Shown here: positions 15,780-25,737 of the stretch, one piece after another
How positions within the stretch are numbered: position 1 is the stretch's first letter
How the letters are laid out: the number at the start of each line of letters is the position of its first letter
From: Rufibacter hautae
GTDB lineage: Bacteria > Bacteroidota > Bacteroidia > Cytophagales > Hymenobacteraceae
DNA: 64,000 bases
Assembly: GCF_008271695.1 (NCBI RefSeq)
Contig: NZ_VKKY01000002.1
Span: 558,001 to 622,000, forward strand
Reading direction: 5' to 3'
The notes under the pieces: model-generated
Databases searched by the model: none
What the model was told of the DNA's origin: nothing
What the model saw: the letters and a program-made list of their open reading frames with translations, nothing else
Translations under genes and position numbers: made by a program

Positions 15780-16691
15780 ATGAACCAGAAGATAGTTTGT
15801 TTCGGAGAAACCTTATGGGATATCCTGCCCAGCGGAAGAATGCCAGGCGGCGCCCCCATGAACGTGGCCATCCACTTGCACCACAACGGTTTTGATCCGG
15901 TGGTGGTGAGCCGGGTAGGCAGCGATGACCTGGGAAAAGAACTCGTGGCTTTTCTGCAGGAGCAGAAGATTAACACAGATTACCTGCAGACCGGGCAGAC
16001 CCACCTCACCGGCATTGTAAAAGCCAATATCTCAGACCGCAACGAGGTCACTTACAAAATTGTGGAACCCGTGGCCTGGGACTACATCCAATTAGAGGAG
16101 CGCACCGCGCAATTGGTTTCTGAGAGCGACCTTTTCATTTATGGAAGCCTGGTAGCCCGCGGCGCCACCTCCCAGGATGCCTTGCTGCAATACCTGTCCT
16201 TGGCCCAGAAGAAAGTTTTTGACGTGAACCTTCGGCCGCCGCATTACACTACTGAGCGGGTATTGGCTCTGTTAGGCCTAGCCGATATCGTGAAAATGAA
16301 CCACCAGGAACTGGCCGAGATCTGCACCTGGCTGGGAACCGAGGGCGACATGGTGCAGCAGATGCAGTTCATCAAAGAGCATTTCGGGCTGGAGCTAGTC
16401 ATTGTGACCCGCGGCGATGAAGGAGCCGCGGCTTTCTCCCAAGATGGGTTCTTTGAGCATGAAGGCTTCCAGGTAGAGGTAGAAGACACCATTGGCAGCG
16501 GCGATGCATTCTTGGCCACGTTTCTAACCAACCATCTCCAAGGCAAGCCCATGAACCAAATCCTGGAGAGAGCCTGCCTTATTGGGGCGTATGTAGCCAC
16601 CCAACGGGGAGCCACGCCCACCTATGACCCTGCCAGCATCACCCCAGATTCTCTGAAGAAAGACACGCAACCTTATAAGCTTCACATCTAA
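15780..16691 (+). CDS. fructokinase, PfkB family
   Basis: Cytoplasmic ribokinase-family enzyme, predicted to phosphorylate fructose to fructose-6-phosphate with ATP. 303 residues. Seen: N-terminal IVCFGETLWDILPSGRMPGG, GAPMNVAIHLHHNG for sugar binding, VSRVGSDDLGKELVAFL, FDVNLRPPHY in the middle, and the ATP/anion-hole motif DTIGSGDAFLATF with catalytic Asp242. The GE.LWD.LP.G start is typical of fructokinases rather than ribokinases. It lies 12 bases after the transporter and 13 before susC, so it is co-transcribed with both. Confidence 0.92.
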   Translation: MNQKIVCFGETLWDILPSGRMPGGAPMNVAIHLHHNGFDPVVVSRVGSDDLGKELVAFLQEQKINTDYLQTGQTHLTGIVKANISDRNEVTYKIVEPVAWDYIQLEERTAQLVSESDLFIYGSLVARGATSQDALLQYLSLAQKKVFDVNLRPPHYTTERVLALLGLADIVKMNHQELAEICTWLGTEGDMVQQMQFIKEHFGLELVIVTRGDEGAAAFSQDGFFEHEGFQVEVEDTIGSGDAFLATFLTNHLQGKPMNQILERACLIGAYVATQRGATPTYDPASITPDSLKKDTQPYKLHI

Positions 16692-16704
16692 AAACCTTAC
16701 CTAT

Positions 16705-19700
16705 ATGAAAAGATTCCTACACCTAGTCCTCATTTTGTTCTGCATGGCTCAGGCCGTGAAAGGACAAGATGTAGGGGAGATAACCGGGCAGGTTGTTTCA
16801 GCTGATAAGAATGAGCCATTGATAGGAGTATCTGTGGTAGTAAAAGGAACCACCACGGGTGCGGCGACAGATGCCGACGGCAGATTCACGGTAAGAGCAG
16901 CCAGCAACTCCATATTAGTGGTGACCTACATCGGTTTCCTCTCGCAGGAAGTACCCGTGAACGGCAGAAGTAATGTACAGATCAGCTTGCAGACTGACGC
17001 CAAAGCCCTGGAAGAAGTAGTAGTGACCGGTTATACCAGTGAGAAAAAAGCTGACATCACCGGCGCAGTATCTGTGGTGAAGATGAAAGATATCACCAGC
17101 ATTCCAACTGGTAACGTAATGTCTTCTCTGCAAGGTCGCCTACCTGGCGTAACCGTAGTGAACGACGGAACACCAGGCGGGGTAGGAACAGGGGTTTCTA
17201 TCAGAGGTATTACCACCATCAATAACAGTACTCCTTTGTATGTAGTGGATGGCGTGCAAACGAGGGCCAATGTGGCCACGCTGTTGAACGCGAATGATGT
17301 GGAGTCCATTCAGGTATTGAAAGATGCCGCTTCGGCTTCCATTTACGGTACCCAGGCGGCTAACGGGGTAATCATCATCACCACCAAGAAAGCCAAGCAA
17401 GGCGAAATCAAGGTCGATTTTGACGCGCAGCTAAGCGCTCAGTACTTCCACACCGGCATAAAAATGCTCAATGCCCAGCAATGGGGAGATGTTTACTGGA
17501 AAGCATACCAGAATGACGGAGTCCAGCCCCGCCATGATCAATATGGTAGCGGACCTACCCCGGTGATCCCTGAGTTCATTGATCTGAACAAAACCATCAG
17601 AGCTGGCAATACCAACTGGGCAGATGAGGTGTATAAAACCGCGCTTCTCCAGAACTACAACGTGTCAGTTTCCAAAGGATCAGAAAACGGATCTGCCTCG
17701 CTCTCCTTCAATTACTTTGACCAGGATGGTTTGATCAAGTACACCAATTTCAACCGGTACAATGTGCGCTTGAACTCAGACTATGGCTTTTTCAAAAACA
17801 GGCTTAGAATAGGAGAGAATGTAAATGTGAGCAGATGGACTGAGAAGTTCAAGCCCGGCGGAGTTGAAGAATTAGTGATAGCCCAACACCCCTTAATTCC
17901 GGTGTATGATATCAATGGGGGCTATGCCGGACCCACGCAGGGTCTTGGTGACAAGCCCAATCCCATCCGGTTGTTGAATCAGCAAAGAGAGAACCGATCC
18001 AACCAATGGCGGATCTTCGGTAACCTGTTCGCTGAATTGGAGCCGATAAAAAACCTTCGGTTGAGAACAAACTTGGGTCTGAATTACAACAATAGCTTCG
18101 CCTCTAATTTTGAGCCCAGATGGAGAGAAGGGGACCGCACCGTTGACCTAAATATACTGAATGTCACCAACGGCAATAACCTGGAATACATTTTCACCAA
18201 CACGGCTAACTACACAGCTCAATTAGGCGAACATTCCTTTTCTGCCTTGGCGGGCATGGAGGCCAAAGAATATACCAGCGAAGAGCTTTTCGGCCGCCGG
18301 GTTAATTTCCTGATTGAAGACATAGATTATCGGTACCTGAACGGGGGAAGTGGCGCGCAACTGAATGGGAACTCAGCTTCCCGCACTGCCATGGTTTCCT
18401 ACTTCGGGAAAGTGAACTATGCCTTCATGGATCGTTATCTGCTATCCGGAACCGTGCGGCAGGATGCTTCCTCTAGGTTCGGGAAGAACAATAATGAGGC
18501 CGTGTTCCCGGCTGTCTCCGCTGGTTGGAGAATCAGTGAGGAAAGTTTCCTGAAAGATGTTTCTATCCTAACAGACCTTAAACTGAGAGCAAGCTGGGGT
18601 AAGACCGGGAATGACCTGATGGATAATGAGGCTACGTATACCAAGTACGGCATTAACCTTAACACCGCCGGCTATGACTTGGGCGGCGTGAACCAGGGGG
18701 TGATCCCAACCGGCATTGTGAAAATCAGGTCCGGAAACCAGAATATCAAATGGGAGGTAACCACCCAAACCAATTTTGGGGTTGACCTAGCCATGCTGAA
18801 CAACCGGTTGAATGTGACCCTAGACTACTTCAATAAGGACACCGAAGACATGTTGATTGATCGGCCTTATATAGCCATCATTGGCGAAGGTGGGTACATG
18901 GCCTACAATGGTGCCTCCATGAATAACAAAGGGTTTGAAAGCATCATTAACTGGCGCAGCAGCATTGGTAGCGATTTCAACTATGACATTACCCTCACCG
19001 GTTCTGTCTACAAAAACAGGATCACCTCTTTGCCAGAAGACATCTTGTATACCTGGGGTGGCGGTAACGGGCTTGATCAAAGCATTGTAGGCCAACCAAT
19101 AGGATCCTGGATGGGATATAAAACCAATGGCCTATACCGCACCGAGGCAGACTTGAACGATGAAATAGACCAGCCAGGCAAGGGCTTGGGCCGGATCCGC
19201 TATGTAGACATCAACGGAGACAAGGTGATTGACAACAAGGATAGAACCTGGTTGGGTACTGACCTTCCTAAGTTCACCGGCGGCTTGAATCTGGGCATGA
19301 ACTACAAATCTTTTGATGCCTCCATCTTCTTTACCGGCATGGTAAGAGATGCCTGGAACAACGCCAGGTTCTACACAGATTTCTTCCAGCTTTGGACCGG
19401 AAACCATGGCACCAGATTGCTTGATGCCTGGAACCCAGAAGAGAACTTTGACTCAGACATTCCAGCCTTGACTGCGGTGAACCTGAATGATGAAGGGCGT
19501 GGGTCAGAATACTTCATTGAAAACGGCTCCTACCTTAAATTGAAGAACCTGGTGGTAGGATATACTTTACCTGCCACAATTTCAGGGAAAATTCGGGTGA
19601 AAACGCTAAGAGCTTATCTACAGGCCCAAGACTTGTTCACCCTGACGAAATACACCGGCGCAGATCCTGAGACCCTGGGGTATCCTTACCCAATTCCGCG

Positions 19701-19734
19701 CACGGTCACTTTTGGGGTAAATGTTGGTTTCTAA
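16705..19734 (+). CDS. SusC-like TonB-dependent outer-membrane transporter
   Basis: 1009-residue SusC family receptor that imports oligosaccharides through the outer membrane, working as a pair with the lipoprotein downstream. A signal peptide (about 1-20) is followed by a carboxypeptidase-regulatory-like domain (EITGQVVSADKNEPLIGVSV, about 25-95), a plug with the SusC signature SIRGITTINNSTPLYVVDGV and a 22-strand beta-barrel ending in an aromatic residue (TFGVNVGF). The TonB box region lies around EEVVVTGY. Position after fructokinase and before susD and the GH32 genes indicates fructan oligosaccharides as cargo (inference). Confidence 0.95.
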   Translation: MKRFLHLVLILFCMAQAVKGQDVGEITGQVVSADKNEPLIGVSVVVKGTTTGAATDADGRFTVRAASNSILVVTYIGFLSQEVPVNGRSNVQISLQTDAKALEEVVVTGYTSEKKADITGAVSVVKMKDITSIPTGNVMSSLQGRLPGVTVVNDGTPGGVGTGVSIRGITTINNSTPLYVVDGVQTRANVATLLNANDVESIQVLKDAASASIYGTQAANGVIIITTKKAKQGEIKVDFDAQLSAQYFHTGIKMLNAQQWGDVYWKAYQNDGVQPRHDQYGSGPTPVIPEFIDLNKTIRAGNTNWADEVYKTALLQNYNVSVSKGSENGSASLSFNYFDQDGLIKYTNFNRYNVRLNSDYGFFKNRLRIGENVNVSRWTEKFKPGGVEELVIAQHPLIPVYDINGGYAGPTQGLGDKPNPIRLLNQQRENRSNQWRIFGNLFAELEPIKNLRLRTNLGLNYNNSFASNFEPRWREGDRTVDLNILNVTNGNNLEYIFTNTANYTAQLGEHSFSALAGMEAKEYTSEELFGRRVNFLIEDIDYRYLNGGSGAQLNGNSASRTAMVSYFGKVNYAFMDRYLLSGTVRQDASSRFGKNNNEAVFPAVSAGWRISEESFLKDVSILTDLKLRASWGKTGNDLMDNEATYTKYGINLNTAGYDLGGVNQGVIPTGIVKIRSGNQNIKWEVTTQTNFGVDLAMLNNRLNVTLDYFNKDTEDMLIDRPYIAIIGEGGYMAYNGASMNNKGFESIINWRSSIGSDFNYDITLTGSVYKNRITSLPEDILYTWGGGNGLDQSIVGQPIGSWMGYKTNGLYRTEADLNDEIDQPGKGLGRIRYVDINGDKVIDNKDRTWLGTDLPKFTGGLNLGMNYKSFDASIFFTGMVRDAWNNARFYTDFFQLWTGNHGTRLLDAWNPEENFDSDIPALTAVNLNDEGRGSEYFIENGSYLKLKNLVVGYTLPATISGKIRVKTLRAYLQAQDLFTLTKYTGADPETLGYPYPIPRTVTFGVNVGF

Positions 19735-19763
19735 GCATTTCAAACAATCCAAAGACTACTATC

Positions 19764-21503
19764 ATGAAATATAACTGCATAATCATAGCATTACTTCTTG
19801 TCTTCACTTCCTGCTCAGATGATTTCCTGGAGTCAAAGCCCAAGGGAACGCTAAGTGAGGACATCCTGAAGTCACCCAATGGGGTAGAAGCGCTTTGTAC
19901 GGCTGCCTACTCGGCTTTGGCCGGCCCAGAAGGGTCAGATGCTGCTTTCTTATCGCCTACCTCTAACTGGATTTATGGCGAGGTACGGGCCGAGACCGCA
20001 TATAAAGGGGGAGGCGGGATTGGGGATATAGGGGAATACCATGCCTTTGAGACTTTTACCGGTGTTTTCGCCAACAACGGGTTATTAGACCGGAAATGGT
20101 ACCACCTATACATCAGCGTGCAACGCGCCAACAGCGCCATCAGGGTGCTGAATGCCATGACTGATGAGCAGTTTCCTTTGAGAAATGTAAGGCTGGGCGA
20201 GATGAGATTTCTCCGGGCCCATTATTACTTTGAGCTGAGCCGCCTGTTCAACAAGATCCCTTACTTTGATGAAAATGTTCCCACTGAAGAACACATCAAC
20301 ATCAAGAATGATGAGTTCACCCGCGACCAGATCTTGGAAAAGATTGCAAGTGAATTTGCCGCGGCCGCAGCGGTCTTGCCACTTACCCAAACTGAAAAAG
20401 GAAGAGCCAATAAGTATGCTGCCCTGGCTTACCAGGCCAAAGCAACCTTATACCGCGCCTATAAGCAGGACGAAAACCACAACGTCATCAGTGTAGACCA
20501 AGGTTTGATGAGCCAGGTGGTGAGTCTTTGCGACCAGGTTGCCCAAGGCGGATATGATTTATTGCCCGATTTTCAGCAGTTATCTATGGTGGAGCACGAA
20601 AACGGAATCGAGTCAATTTTCTCTATTCAGTACTCCATCGGCGACGGAACCACCAACGGACGCATTAACTGGAGCAACCTGTTGAATGCCCCTAAAGGTC
20701 CTGCCTATAACGGGGATGGTTTTTACCAACCTAGCCAAAATCTGGTGAACTCTTATAAGACAGATGCTAATGGTTTGCCACAACTGCAAACCTACAACAA
20801 CACCGATCTGGTGACGGTACAGGATGCCTTCCAGACTTCAGTTGATCCCCGCCTGGACTTTACCGTGGGCCGCTTGGGAATCCGCTGGAAAAACTTTACC
20901 GGTGGCCCATACAATGAATCCTGGGTGCGTGAACCAGCAACTTATGGCTACTACAGCACCAAGAAGTTCCTAGTGTCGCCGGAGTCGCCTTACATGGTGA
21001 AAGGCTGGCCTTGGGGAGGATCGGCGCTTAACCATCAGATCATCCGCTACGCCGATGTTTTGCTTTGGAAAGCCGAGGCGCTGATTGAACTAGGACGGGA
21101 AATGGAAGCAGTGCCTTTGATTAACCGAGTGCGGGAAAGAGCCAAGAACAGCAAGTATGTTCTCGCCTGGAATAATGCTGGCCCAACAGATTACGCTGCC
21201 AACTACAAAATTGAGCCTTATCAGCCCGGCACCAACGTGAACTGGACACAGGATTTCGCCCGCCAAGCCCTCCGGTTTGAGCGCAAGTTGGAGCTGGCCA
21301 TGGAAGGGGAGCGCTTCTTTGACCTGGTACGGTGGGGAATCGCGGAGCAGGTGCTGAACACTGAATACTTTGCGCAGGAAAAAGATGTGAGAACTTACCT
21401 GCAAAACGCCCGCTTTGTGAAAGGCCGTGATGAGTACTTCCCAATCCCGCAGGCCCAGATCAACTTCTCTGCCGGCCTCTACACCCAGAATCCCGGGTAT
21501 TAA
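19764..21503 (+). CDS. SusD-like surface glycan-binding lipoprotein
   Basis: 579-residue SusD/RagB family lipoprotein that forms the lid of the SusC channel and binds glycan at the surface. The lipobox VFTSC is followed by SDDFLESKPKGTLSED, the standard SusD start. Then come the TPR-like helices (RAHYYFELSRLFNKIPYFDE), and at the C-terminus RFERKLELAMEGERFFDLVR and FPIPQAQINFS, both typical. The start is 29 bases after the susC stop. No third surface protein of the SusE/F type is encoded nearby. Confidence 0.95.
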   Translation: MKYNCIIIALLLVFTSCSDDFLESKPKGTLSEDILKSPNGVEALCTAAYSALAGPEGSDAAFLSPTSNWIYGEVRAETAYKGGGGIGDIGEYHAFETFTGVFANNGLLDRKWYHLYISVQRANSAIRVLNAMTDEQFPLRNVRLGEMRFLRAHYYFELSRLFNKIPYFDENVPTEEHINIKNDEFTRDQILEKIASEFAAAAAVLPLTQTEKGRANKYAALAYQAKATLYRAYKQDENHNVISVDQGLMSQVVSLCDQVAQGGYDLLPDFQQLSMVEHENGIESIFSIQYSIGDGTTNGRINWSNLLNAPKGPAYNGDGFYQPSQNLVNSYKTDANGLPQLQTYNNTDLVTVQDAFQTSVDPRLDFTVGRLGIRWKNFTGGPYNESWVREPATYGYYSTKKFLVSPESPYMVKGWPWGGSALNHQIIRYADVLLWKAEALIELGREMEAVPLINRVRERAKNSKYVLAWNNAGPTDYAANYKIEPYQPGTNVNWTQDFARQALRFERKLELAMEGERFFDLVRWGIAEQVLNTEYFAQEKDVRTYLQNARFVKGRDEYFPIPQAQINFSAGLYTQNPGY

Positions 21504-21516
21504 TCAGCCATCTTTG

Positions 21517-21548
21517 AAATCGGGCAGAAGACGTTTTCTGCCCGATTT
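21517..21548 (+). terminator. hairpin after susD, possible attenuator or mRNA stabiliser
   Basis: Perfect 13-bp arms AAATCGGGCAGAA (21517-21529) and TTCTGCCCGATTT (21536-21548). No long T-run follows, so termination may be partial. It lies 13 bases after the susD stop, within the operon. Confidence 0.65.
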
Positions 21549-21736
21549 ATCAAAAAGACCCTTACATCAGCTTGATATCCTTTTCACAGGAAATACTGCA
21601 AAAATGGGAGTTTAGCTTTTGAGGGGTAACCAAAGCAGCCGTCTCTTTAGGGGCTTGGTTCCTCTCAGGGGCAAAGCACTTACTGATTTGCGTTTTGAGA
21701 ATTTTTATTCAGAAATGCTTTAAAACCAAGATATAA

Positions 21737-23224
21737 ATGGGCAATCTCAAAGGATTAGTTGCTACGTGCCTTTTAGGGATCAGTGCCACTGTTGGCTTCG
21801 GGCAGAAAGCGGCTCCTGAGGTGTATAAGGAGCCTTACCGGCCCCAGTACCATTTCAGCCCGGCCAAAGGATGGATTGGCGACCCCTGCGGTTTTATGTA
21901 CTACCAAAACAAATACCACATGTTTTGGTGGGGCAAGGTCACCTCAGAAGATCTGGTGCACTACAAAGAGGAATCGCCCAAAGTAATGAAAGGCGACAGC
22001 GGAGGGATTGCCTACTTCACCGGCTCGGCCTTGGTAGACAAAGATAACACCGCCGGCTTCGGACCTAACACCCAGATAGCGGTCTACACCCTCTTCAATG
22101 AAAAGACGAAGAACCAATCACAGGGTATTTCCTTCAGCAAGGACGGCAAAACCTTCCAATACTATGAGGGGAACCCGGTGCTGGATATCGGCAGTACCGA
22201 GTTCCGCGACCCCACGGTGTTCTGGCATGCGCCTACCTCCAAGTGGGTGATGGTGGTGGCGAAAGCCCTGGAAAAGAAAATAAAGTTTTACTCCTCTCCT
22301 GACTTGAAGAAGTGGACCTGGCTTAGTGATTTCGGGCCGAAAGGAGCCCAGGAAAAAGCTTGGGAATGCCCGGATATTTTCCAGCTTTCGGTAGACGGAA
22401 ATCCGGATAAAAAGAAATGGGTGATGGTGGTGTCCATTGACTGGGCCAGAGAGCAATACTTCATGGGCGATTTTGACGGGACCAACTTCACCCTGGACAA
22501 AGACCATCCGGAACATCCGCTTTATGTAGACCAGGGACTTGATTTTTACGCCTCCCGCACCTTCATGGATTTTGACAATACCCTCAAGACCACAACTTCT
22601 TTGGGGTGGGTAGCCACCTGGGATTACGCGCCCTTGGCTCCCACCAGTTGGGGGAAAGGCTTTTGGTCCATCCCCCGAGACCTGGAATTGAAAACTTTCC
22701 CGGAAGGAGTGCGCCTGGTGCAGAAGCCCATCAAAAACTTGGAGACGCTCAGAGAATCGCAGGTTTCTTTCAAGCAGAAACTGAGCAAAGGAACCGAAGC
22801 CCTGAAGAAATTTGCCCCCACGGAGAATGTGTATGAACTGGACGCTACCTTCTCCACGGAGGTAGAGAATACGGTTGGGTTCAACCTTTGCGTGGGCAGC
22901 GGCAGGAAAGTGGCCGTGAGGTATGACACCAGAACGCAGCTTTTGACCATTGACCGCACCAACTGTTCTGATGTTCCCATTGAGAAATTTGCCCGGACCA
23001 CTTCCGCCAAAGTAACGCCAGTCAAGGGCAAAGTCAGGATGCATTTTTACGTGGATAAATCCAGTATTGAGCTTTTTACCAACGAAGGGAAAGAAGTCTT
23101 CACCCTGCTTACTTACCCCGCAGACACGCAGACCGGAATAGAAACTTTTGCAGAAAAGGACGGAACCAAACTTGAGTTGACGGCTTACAAACTAAAATCC
23201 ATTTGGAACAACAGCAAGCTATGA
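21737..23224 (+). CDS. divergent GH32 enzyme with WIGDPCG motif
   Basis: Secreted GH32 five-bladed beta-propeller protein (fructosidase or fructosyltransferase class), 495 residues. The signal peptide (MGNLKGLVATCLLGISATVG, likely cut after FG) has no lipobox. The nucleophile motif, normally WMNDPNG, here reads GWIGDPCGFMYY with Asp49 kept but both Asn residues and Met changed. The transition-state stabiliser is present as EFRDPTVFW (Asp158), and the acid/base as AWECPDIF (Glu210). A C-terminal beta-sandwich (about 350-490) ends with VDKSSIELFTNEG. All three catalytic acids are present, so it should be active, but altered -1 subsite residues point to a product or linkage different from ordinary exo-fructosidases. 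Confidence 0.88.
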   Translation: MGNLKGLVATCLLGISATVGFGQKAAPEVYKEPYRPQYHFSPAKGWIGDPCGFMYYQNKYHMFWWGKVTSEDLVHYKEESPKVMKGDSGGIAYFTGSALVDKDNTAGFGPNTQIAVYTLFNEKTKNQSQGISFSKDGKTFQYYEGNPVLDIGSTEFRDPTVFWHAPTSKWVMVVAKALEKKIKFYSSPDLKKWTWLSDFGPKGAQEKAWECPDIFQLSVDGNPDKKKWVMVVSIDWAREQYFMGDFDGTNFTLDKDHPEHPLYVDQGLDFYASRTFMDFDNTLKTTTSLGWVATWDYAPLAPTSWGKGFWSIPRDLELKTFPEGVRLVQKPIKNLETLRESQVSFKQKLSKGTEALKKFAPTENVYELDATFSTEVENTVGFNLCVGSGRKVAVRYDTRTQLLTIDRTNCSDVPIEKFARTTSAKVTPVKGKVRMHFYVDKSSIELFTNEGKEVFTLLTYPADTQTGIETFAEKDGTKLELTAYKLKSIWNNSKL

Positions 23225-23329
23225 GGCCATGCTCTCCTGCTAAATAGCGAACTCAAAATTCCAGAATCAAAGCCTAAAATGCATCGGTAGTTCGTTTCTA
23301 CCCTCTTTCAACAAAAACAGCCTAAAAAC

Positions 23330-25693
23330 ATGAGTAATAGAAGCATTACATCCTTGACCTTACGAGTGCTGCCGCTGGTTTCCGTTTTAGGCCTCTTTTC
23401 GGCAAATTTGGTTCAAAACAGCGAGAAGGACCTCACCGCTTTTTGGGCCTTTGATGAAGGAAAAGGCAAAGTAACCCAGGACGCCAAGGCACCACAGAAA
23501 GATAGCATCCATTACATTTTCAACCAGGCCAAATTCAAGCCCAGCAGTGATCCTTTGTGGCGGAAAAGCGGGATAGCAGGAGGGGCGCTCTTATTTGATG
23601 GGTACTCTACCTGGATAGAAAGACCGGAAACCTCCTTCAAAACTCCCACCAATGCCATTACGGTTAGTGTGTGGGTGGCCCCGCGCTTCTTTGAACATGG
23701 TCAGGAGGAAAAACTATCGGCCATCGTAAACCAGCAAAACAAAGAGAAGAAGGAAGGTTTTGCCTTGGGCATGTACCGCCACGGACGCATTTCCTTTCAG
23801 GTAGGCACGGGCCAGGATTGGTTGGAAGTGTGGGAGGAGAAAAACCTGCTGCCCAGAAATACTTGGTCTCATGTGGTAGGTACCTATGACGCCAAAACCG
23901 GCCTTGCCGCTTTATACCTGAACGGGAAGAAAGTAGCCGAAAAAAGCTTGGCGAAGGACGCTGGGGAGAAGTTGATTAAACCTTCTTCCGAGAAGCTGCT
24001 AATTGGCAAACACAACCAGAATGTGAAACTCGCCCGGTACTTTGACCTGAATATGTTCAATGGGCTCATGGATGAGCTAAAGATTTATGGCAGAGCTTTG
24101 TCTCCGGCAGATGTCCAGAAATCTTACCTAGCGTACCTAAAGCCGCATGGCATGAAAGTTCCTATGATAAAGCCTCAGGATATCAACCTGAATTCCGAGG
24201 AACTTGCCGGGGATAGGCACCGGCCGCAGTTTCATGCCATGCCGCCGGCCCATTGGATGAATGAGCCCCATGCCCCTTTTTATTATAAAGGCAATTACCA
24301 TCTGTTTTATCAACAAAATCCTTTGGGTCCTTACTGGGGGCAAATTCACTGGGGGCATTGGGTAAGCCCGGACCTGGTGCACTGGAAAGCCTTGCCTCCC
24401 GCCTTGTACGCCGAGAACGACACCTTGTCGCCGGACGGTATTTGGTCCGGGAGCGCCAGCTATGACGAGAAGGGGGACCCGGTTTTGTTCTTCACGGCCG
24501 CCAATGACAAAGCCTCGCCCAACCAGCGGGTAGCCATGGCCAAGCCCAAAGATATCAAAGACCCTTTGCTGGTGGAATGGCAGAAATACCCCAAACCCCT
24601 GATCACCCAGAAGAAAGGCATAGGCCTATTCGGGGAATTCAGAGATCCGTTTGTATGGCGTGATGAAACTGATAAAAAATGGTATTTGCTCAATGGCTCC
24701 GGCTTGCCCGGCAACGGAGGCACTGCTTTGCTATACAGTTCCAAAGACCAGGTAAACTGGGAATACCACGGACCTTTCTACAGCTTTAACTATCAGCAGA
24801 ATCCACACCTGGGACCCATCTGGGAGTTGCCCGTTTTCCTGCCCATCGGGAAGTATCCGAACGGAGAGAAGAAGTACATCTTCCTGGTGAGCCCCGTTGG
24901 CAAGGGAGCCGATGTAGAGGTGTATTACTGGCTGGGCCGATTTGATAAAGCCCAGTTCAGATTTGTGCCGGACCAGGAGGCGCCGCAGCTAGTAGATTTA
25001 GGAGATTTCCATTTCACCGGCCCCAGCGGCATGGTTGACCCTAAAACCGGACGGGCGATAGTCTTCACCATCGCCCAGGGCAACCGGAATTCGCAGGACG
25101 AACATGCCGCCGGTTGGGCACATAACGCGGGCTTACCCGCCCATTTGTCTTTGCATGATAATGGAAGGTTAAGAGTAGAACCCATTGAGGAGTTAAAGTC
25201 CCTACGGAAGAAAGAACTCGTAAACTTCACCGGCAAAAAATTATCTGAGGCGAATCAGTTGCTCGCTAATGTGAAAGGCCCCATGATGGAAATTGAGGTG
25301 GAGATCAATCCGCTGCAGGCCCAGAAATTCGGGATGAAAGTAGGCTGCTCTCCTAACGGGGAAGAAGAGACCCTGATCTACTATGATAAAACAACGGGTA
25401 AACTCATGGCTGATCGGACCAAAACCAGCAAGACCAGAAAACAGGGATTGGAAGGCGGAAAGCTGGACATCGGGAAGGAGAATCTGAAGCTCCGCATCTA
25501 CCTGGATCATTCCATGGTGGAAACCTACGCTAACTCCTACAACAGCCTCACCACCCGCATGTATCCTTCCCTGGAGGATGCTTTAGGCCTGAAAGTGTGG
25601 GCCGACCAAGATGTGATGATTGAGAAAATGCGGGTGTGGGAGTTGATGCCCATGACCGAGAACCCGGAACCTGACAAAGCTAAAGGCTTCTGA
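23330..25693 (+). CDS. LamG-GH32 fusion with Glu in the nucleophile position
   Basis: 787-residue exported protein. An N-terminal hydrophobic signal (about 1-27) precedes a LamG/concanavalin-like domain (about 35-270: LTAFWAFDEGKGKV, AITVSVWVAP, WSHVVGTYDAKTG, LMDELKIYGRALSP), then a GH32 catalytic domain (about 300-620) and a C-terminal beta-sandwich. The nucleophile motif reads HWMNEPHAPFYY, with Glu312 where most GH32 enzymes have Asp. The stabiliser FRDPFVWRD has Asp439, and the acid/base loop is WELPVF (Glu499) with Leu replacing the usual Cys. Fungal endo-inulinases also use a WMNEPNG form, so an endo-type cleavage is possible. The LamG domain probably binds polymer. Confidence 0.9.
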   Translation: MSNRSITSLTLRVLPLVSVLGLFSANLVQNSEKDLTAFWAFDEGKGKVTQDAKAPQKDSIHYIFNQAKFKPSSDPLWRKSGIAGGALLFDGYSTWIERPETSFKTPTNAITVSVWVAPRFFEHGQEEKLSAIVNQQNKEKKEGFALGMYRHGRISFQVGTGQDWLEVWEEKNLLPRNTWSHVVGTYDAKTGLAALYLNGKKVAEKSLAKDAGEKLIKPSSEKLLIGKHNQNVKLARYFDLNMFNGLMDELKIYGRALSPADVQKSYLAYLKPHGMKVPMIKPQDINLNSEELAGDRHRPQFHAMPPAHWMNEPHAPFYYKGNYHLFYQQNPLGPYWGQIHWGHWVSPDLVHWKALPPALYAENDTLSPDGIWSGSASYDEKGDPVLFFTAANDKASPNQRVAMAKPKDIKDPLLVEWQKYPKPLITQKKGIGLFGEFRDPFVWRDETDKKWYLLNGSGLPGNGGTALLYSSKDQVNWEYHGPFYSFNYQQNPHLGPIWELPVFLPIGKYPNGEKKYIFLVSPVGKGADVEVYYWLGRFDKAQFRFVPDQEAPQLVDLGDFHFTGPSGMVDPKTGRAIVFTIAQGNRNSQDEHAAGWAHNAGLPAHLSLHDNGRLRVEPIEELKSLRKKELVNFTGKKLSEANQLLANVKGPMMEIEVEINPLQAQKFGMKVGCSPNGEEETLIYYDKTTGKLMADRTKTSKTRKQGLEGGKLDIGKENLKLRIYLDHSMVETYANSYNSLTTRMYPSLEDALGLKVWADQDVMIEKMRVWELMPMTENPEPDKAKGF

Positions 25694-25737
25694 TTTTTGC
25701 CTGCAACTTGCCATCTGAATCCATAGAACTAACGCAC

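Noticed and set aside
21504-21736. separate promoter for the GH32 genes
   Set aside because: No TTG-N19-TAnnTTTG pattern seen; the genes are more simply part of the upstream operon.
22118-23044. 308-codon minus-strand ORF inside the first GH32 gene
   Set aside because: Long only because of GC-rich codon structure on the other strand; no protein features, while the GH32 frame has all catalytic motifs.
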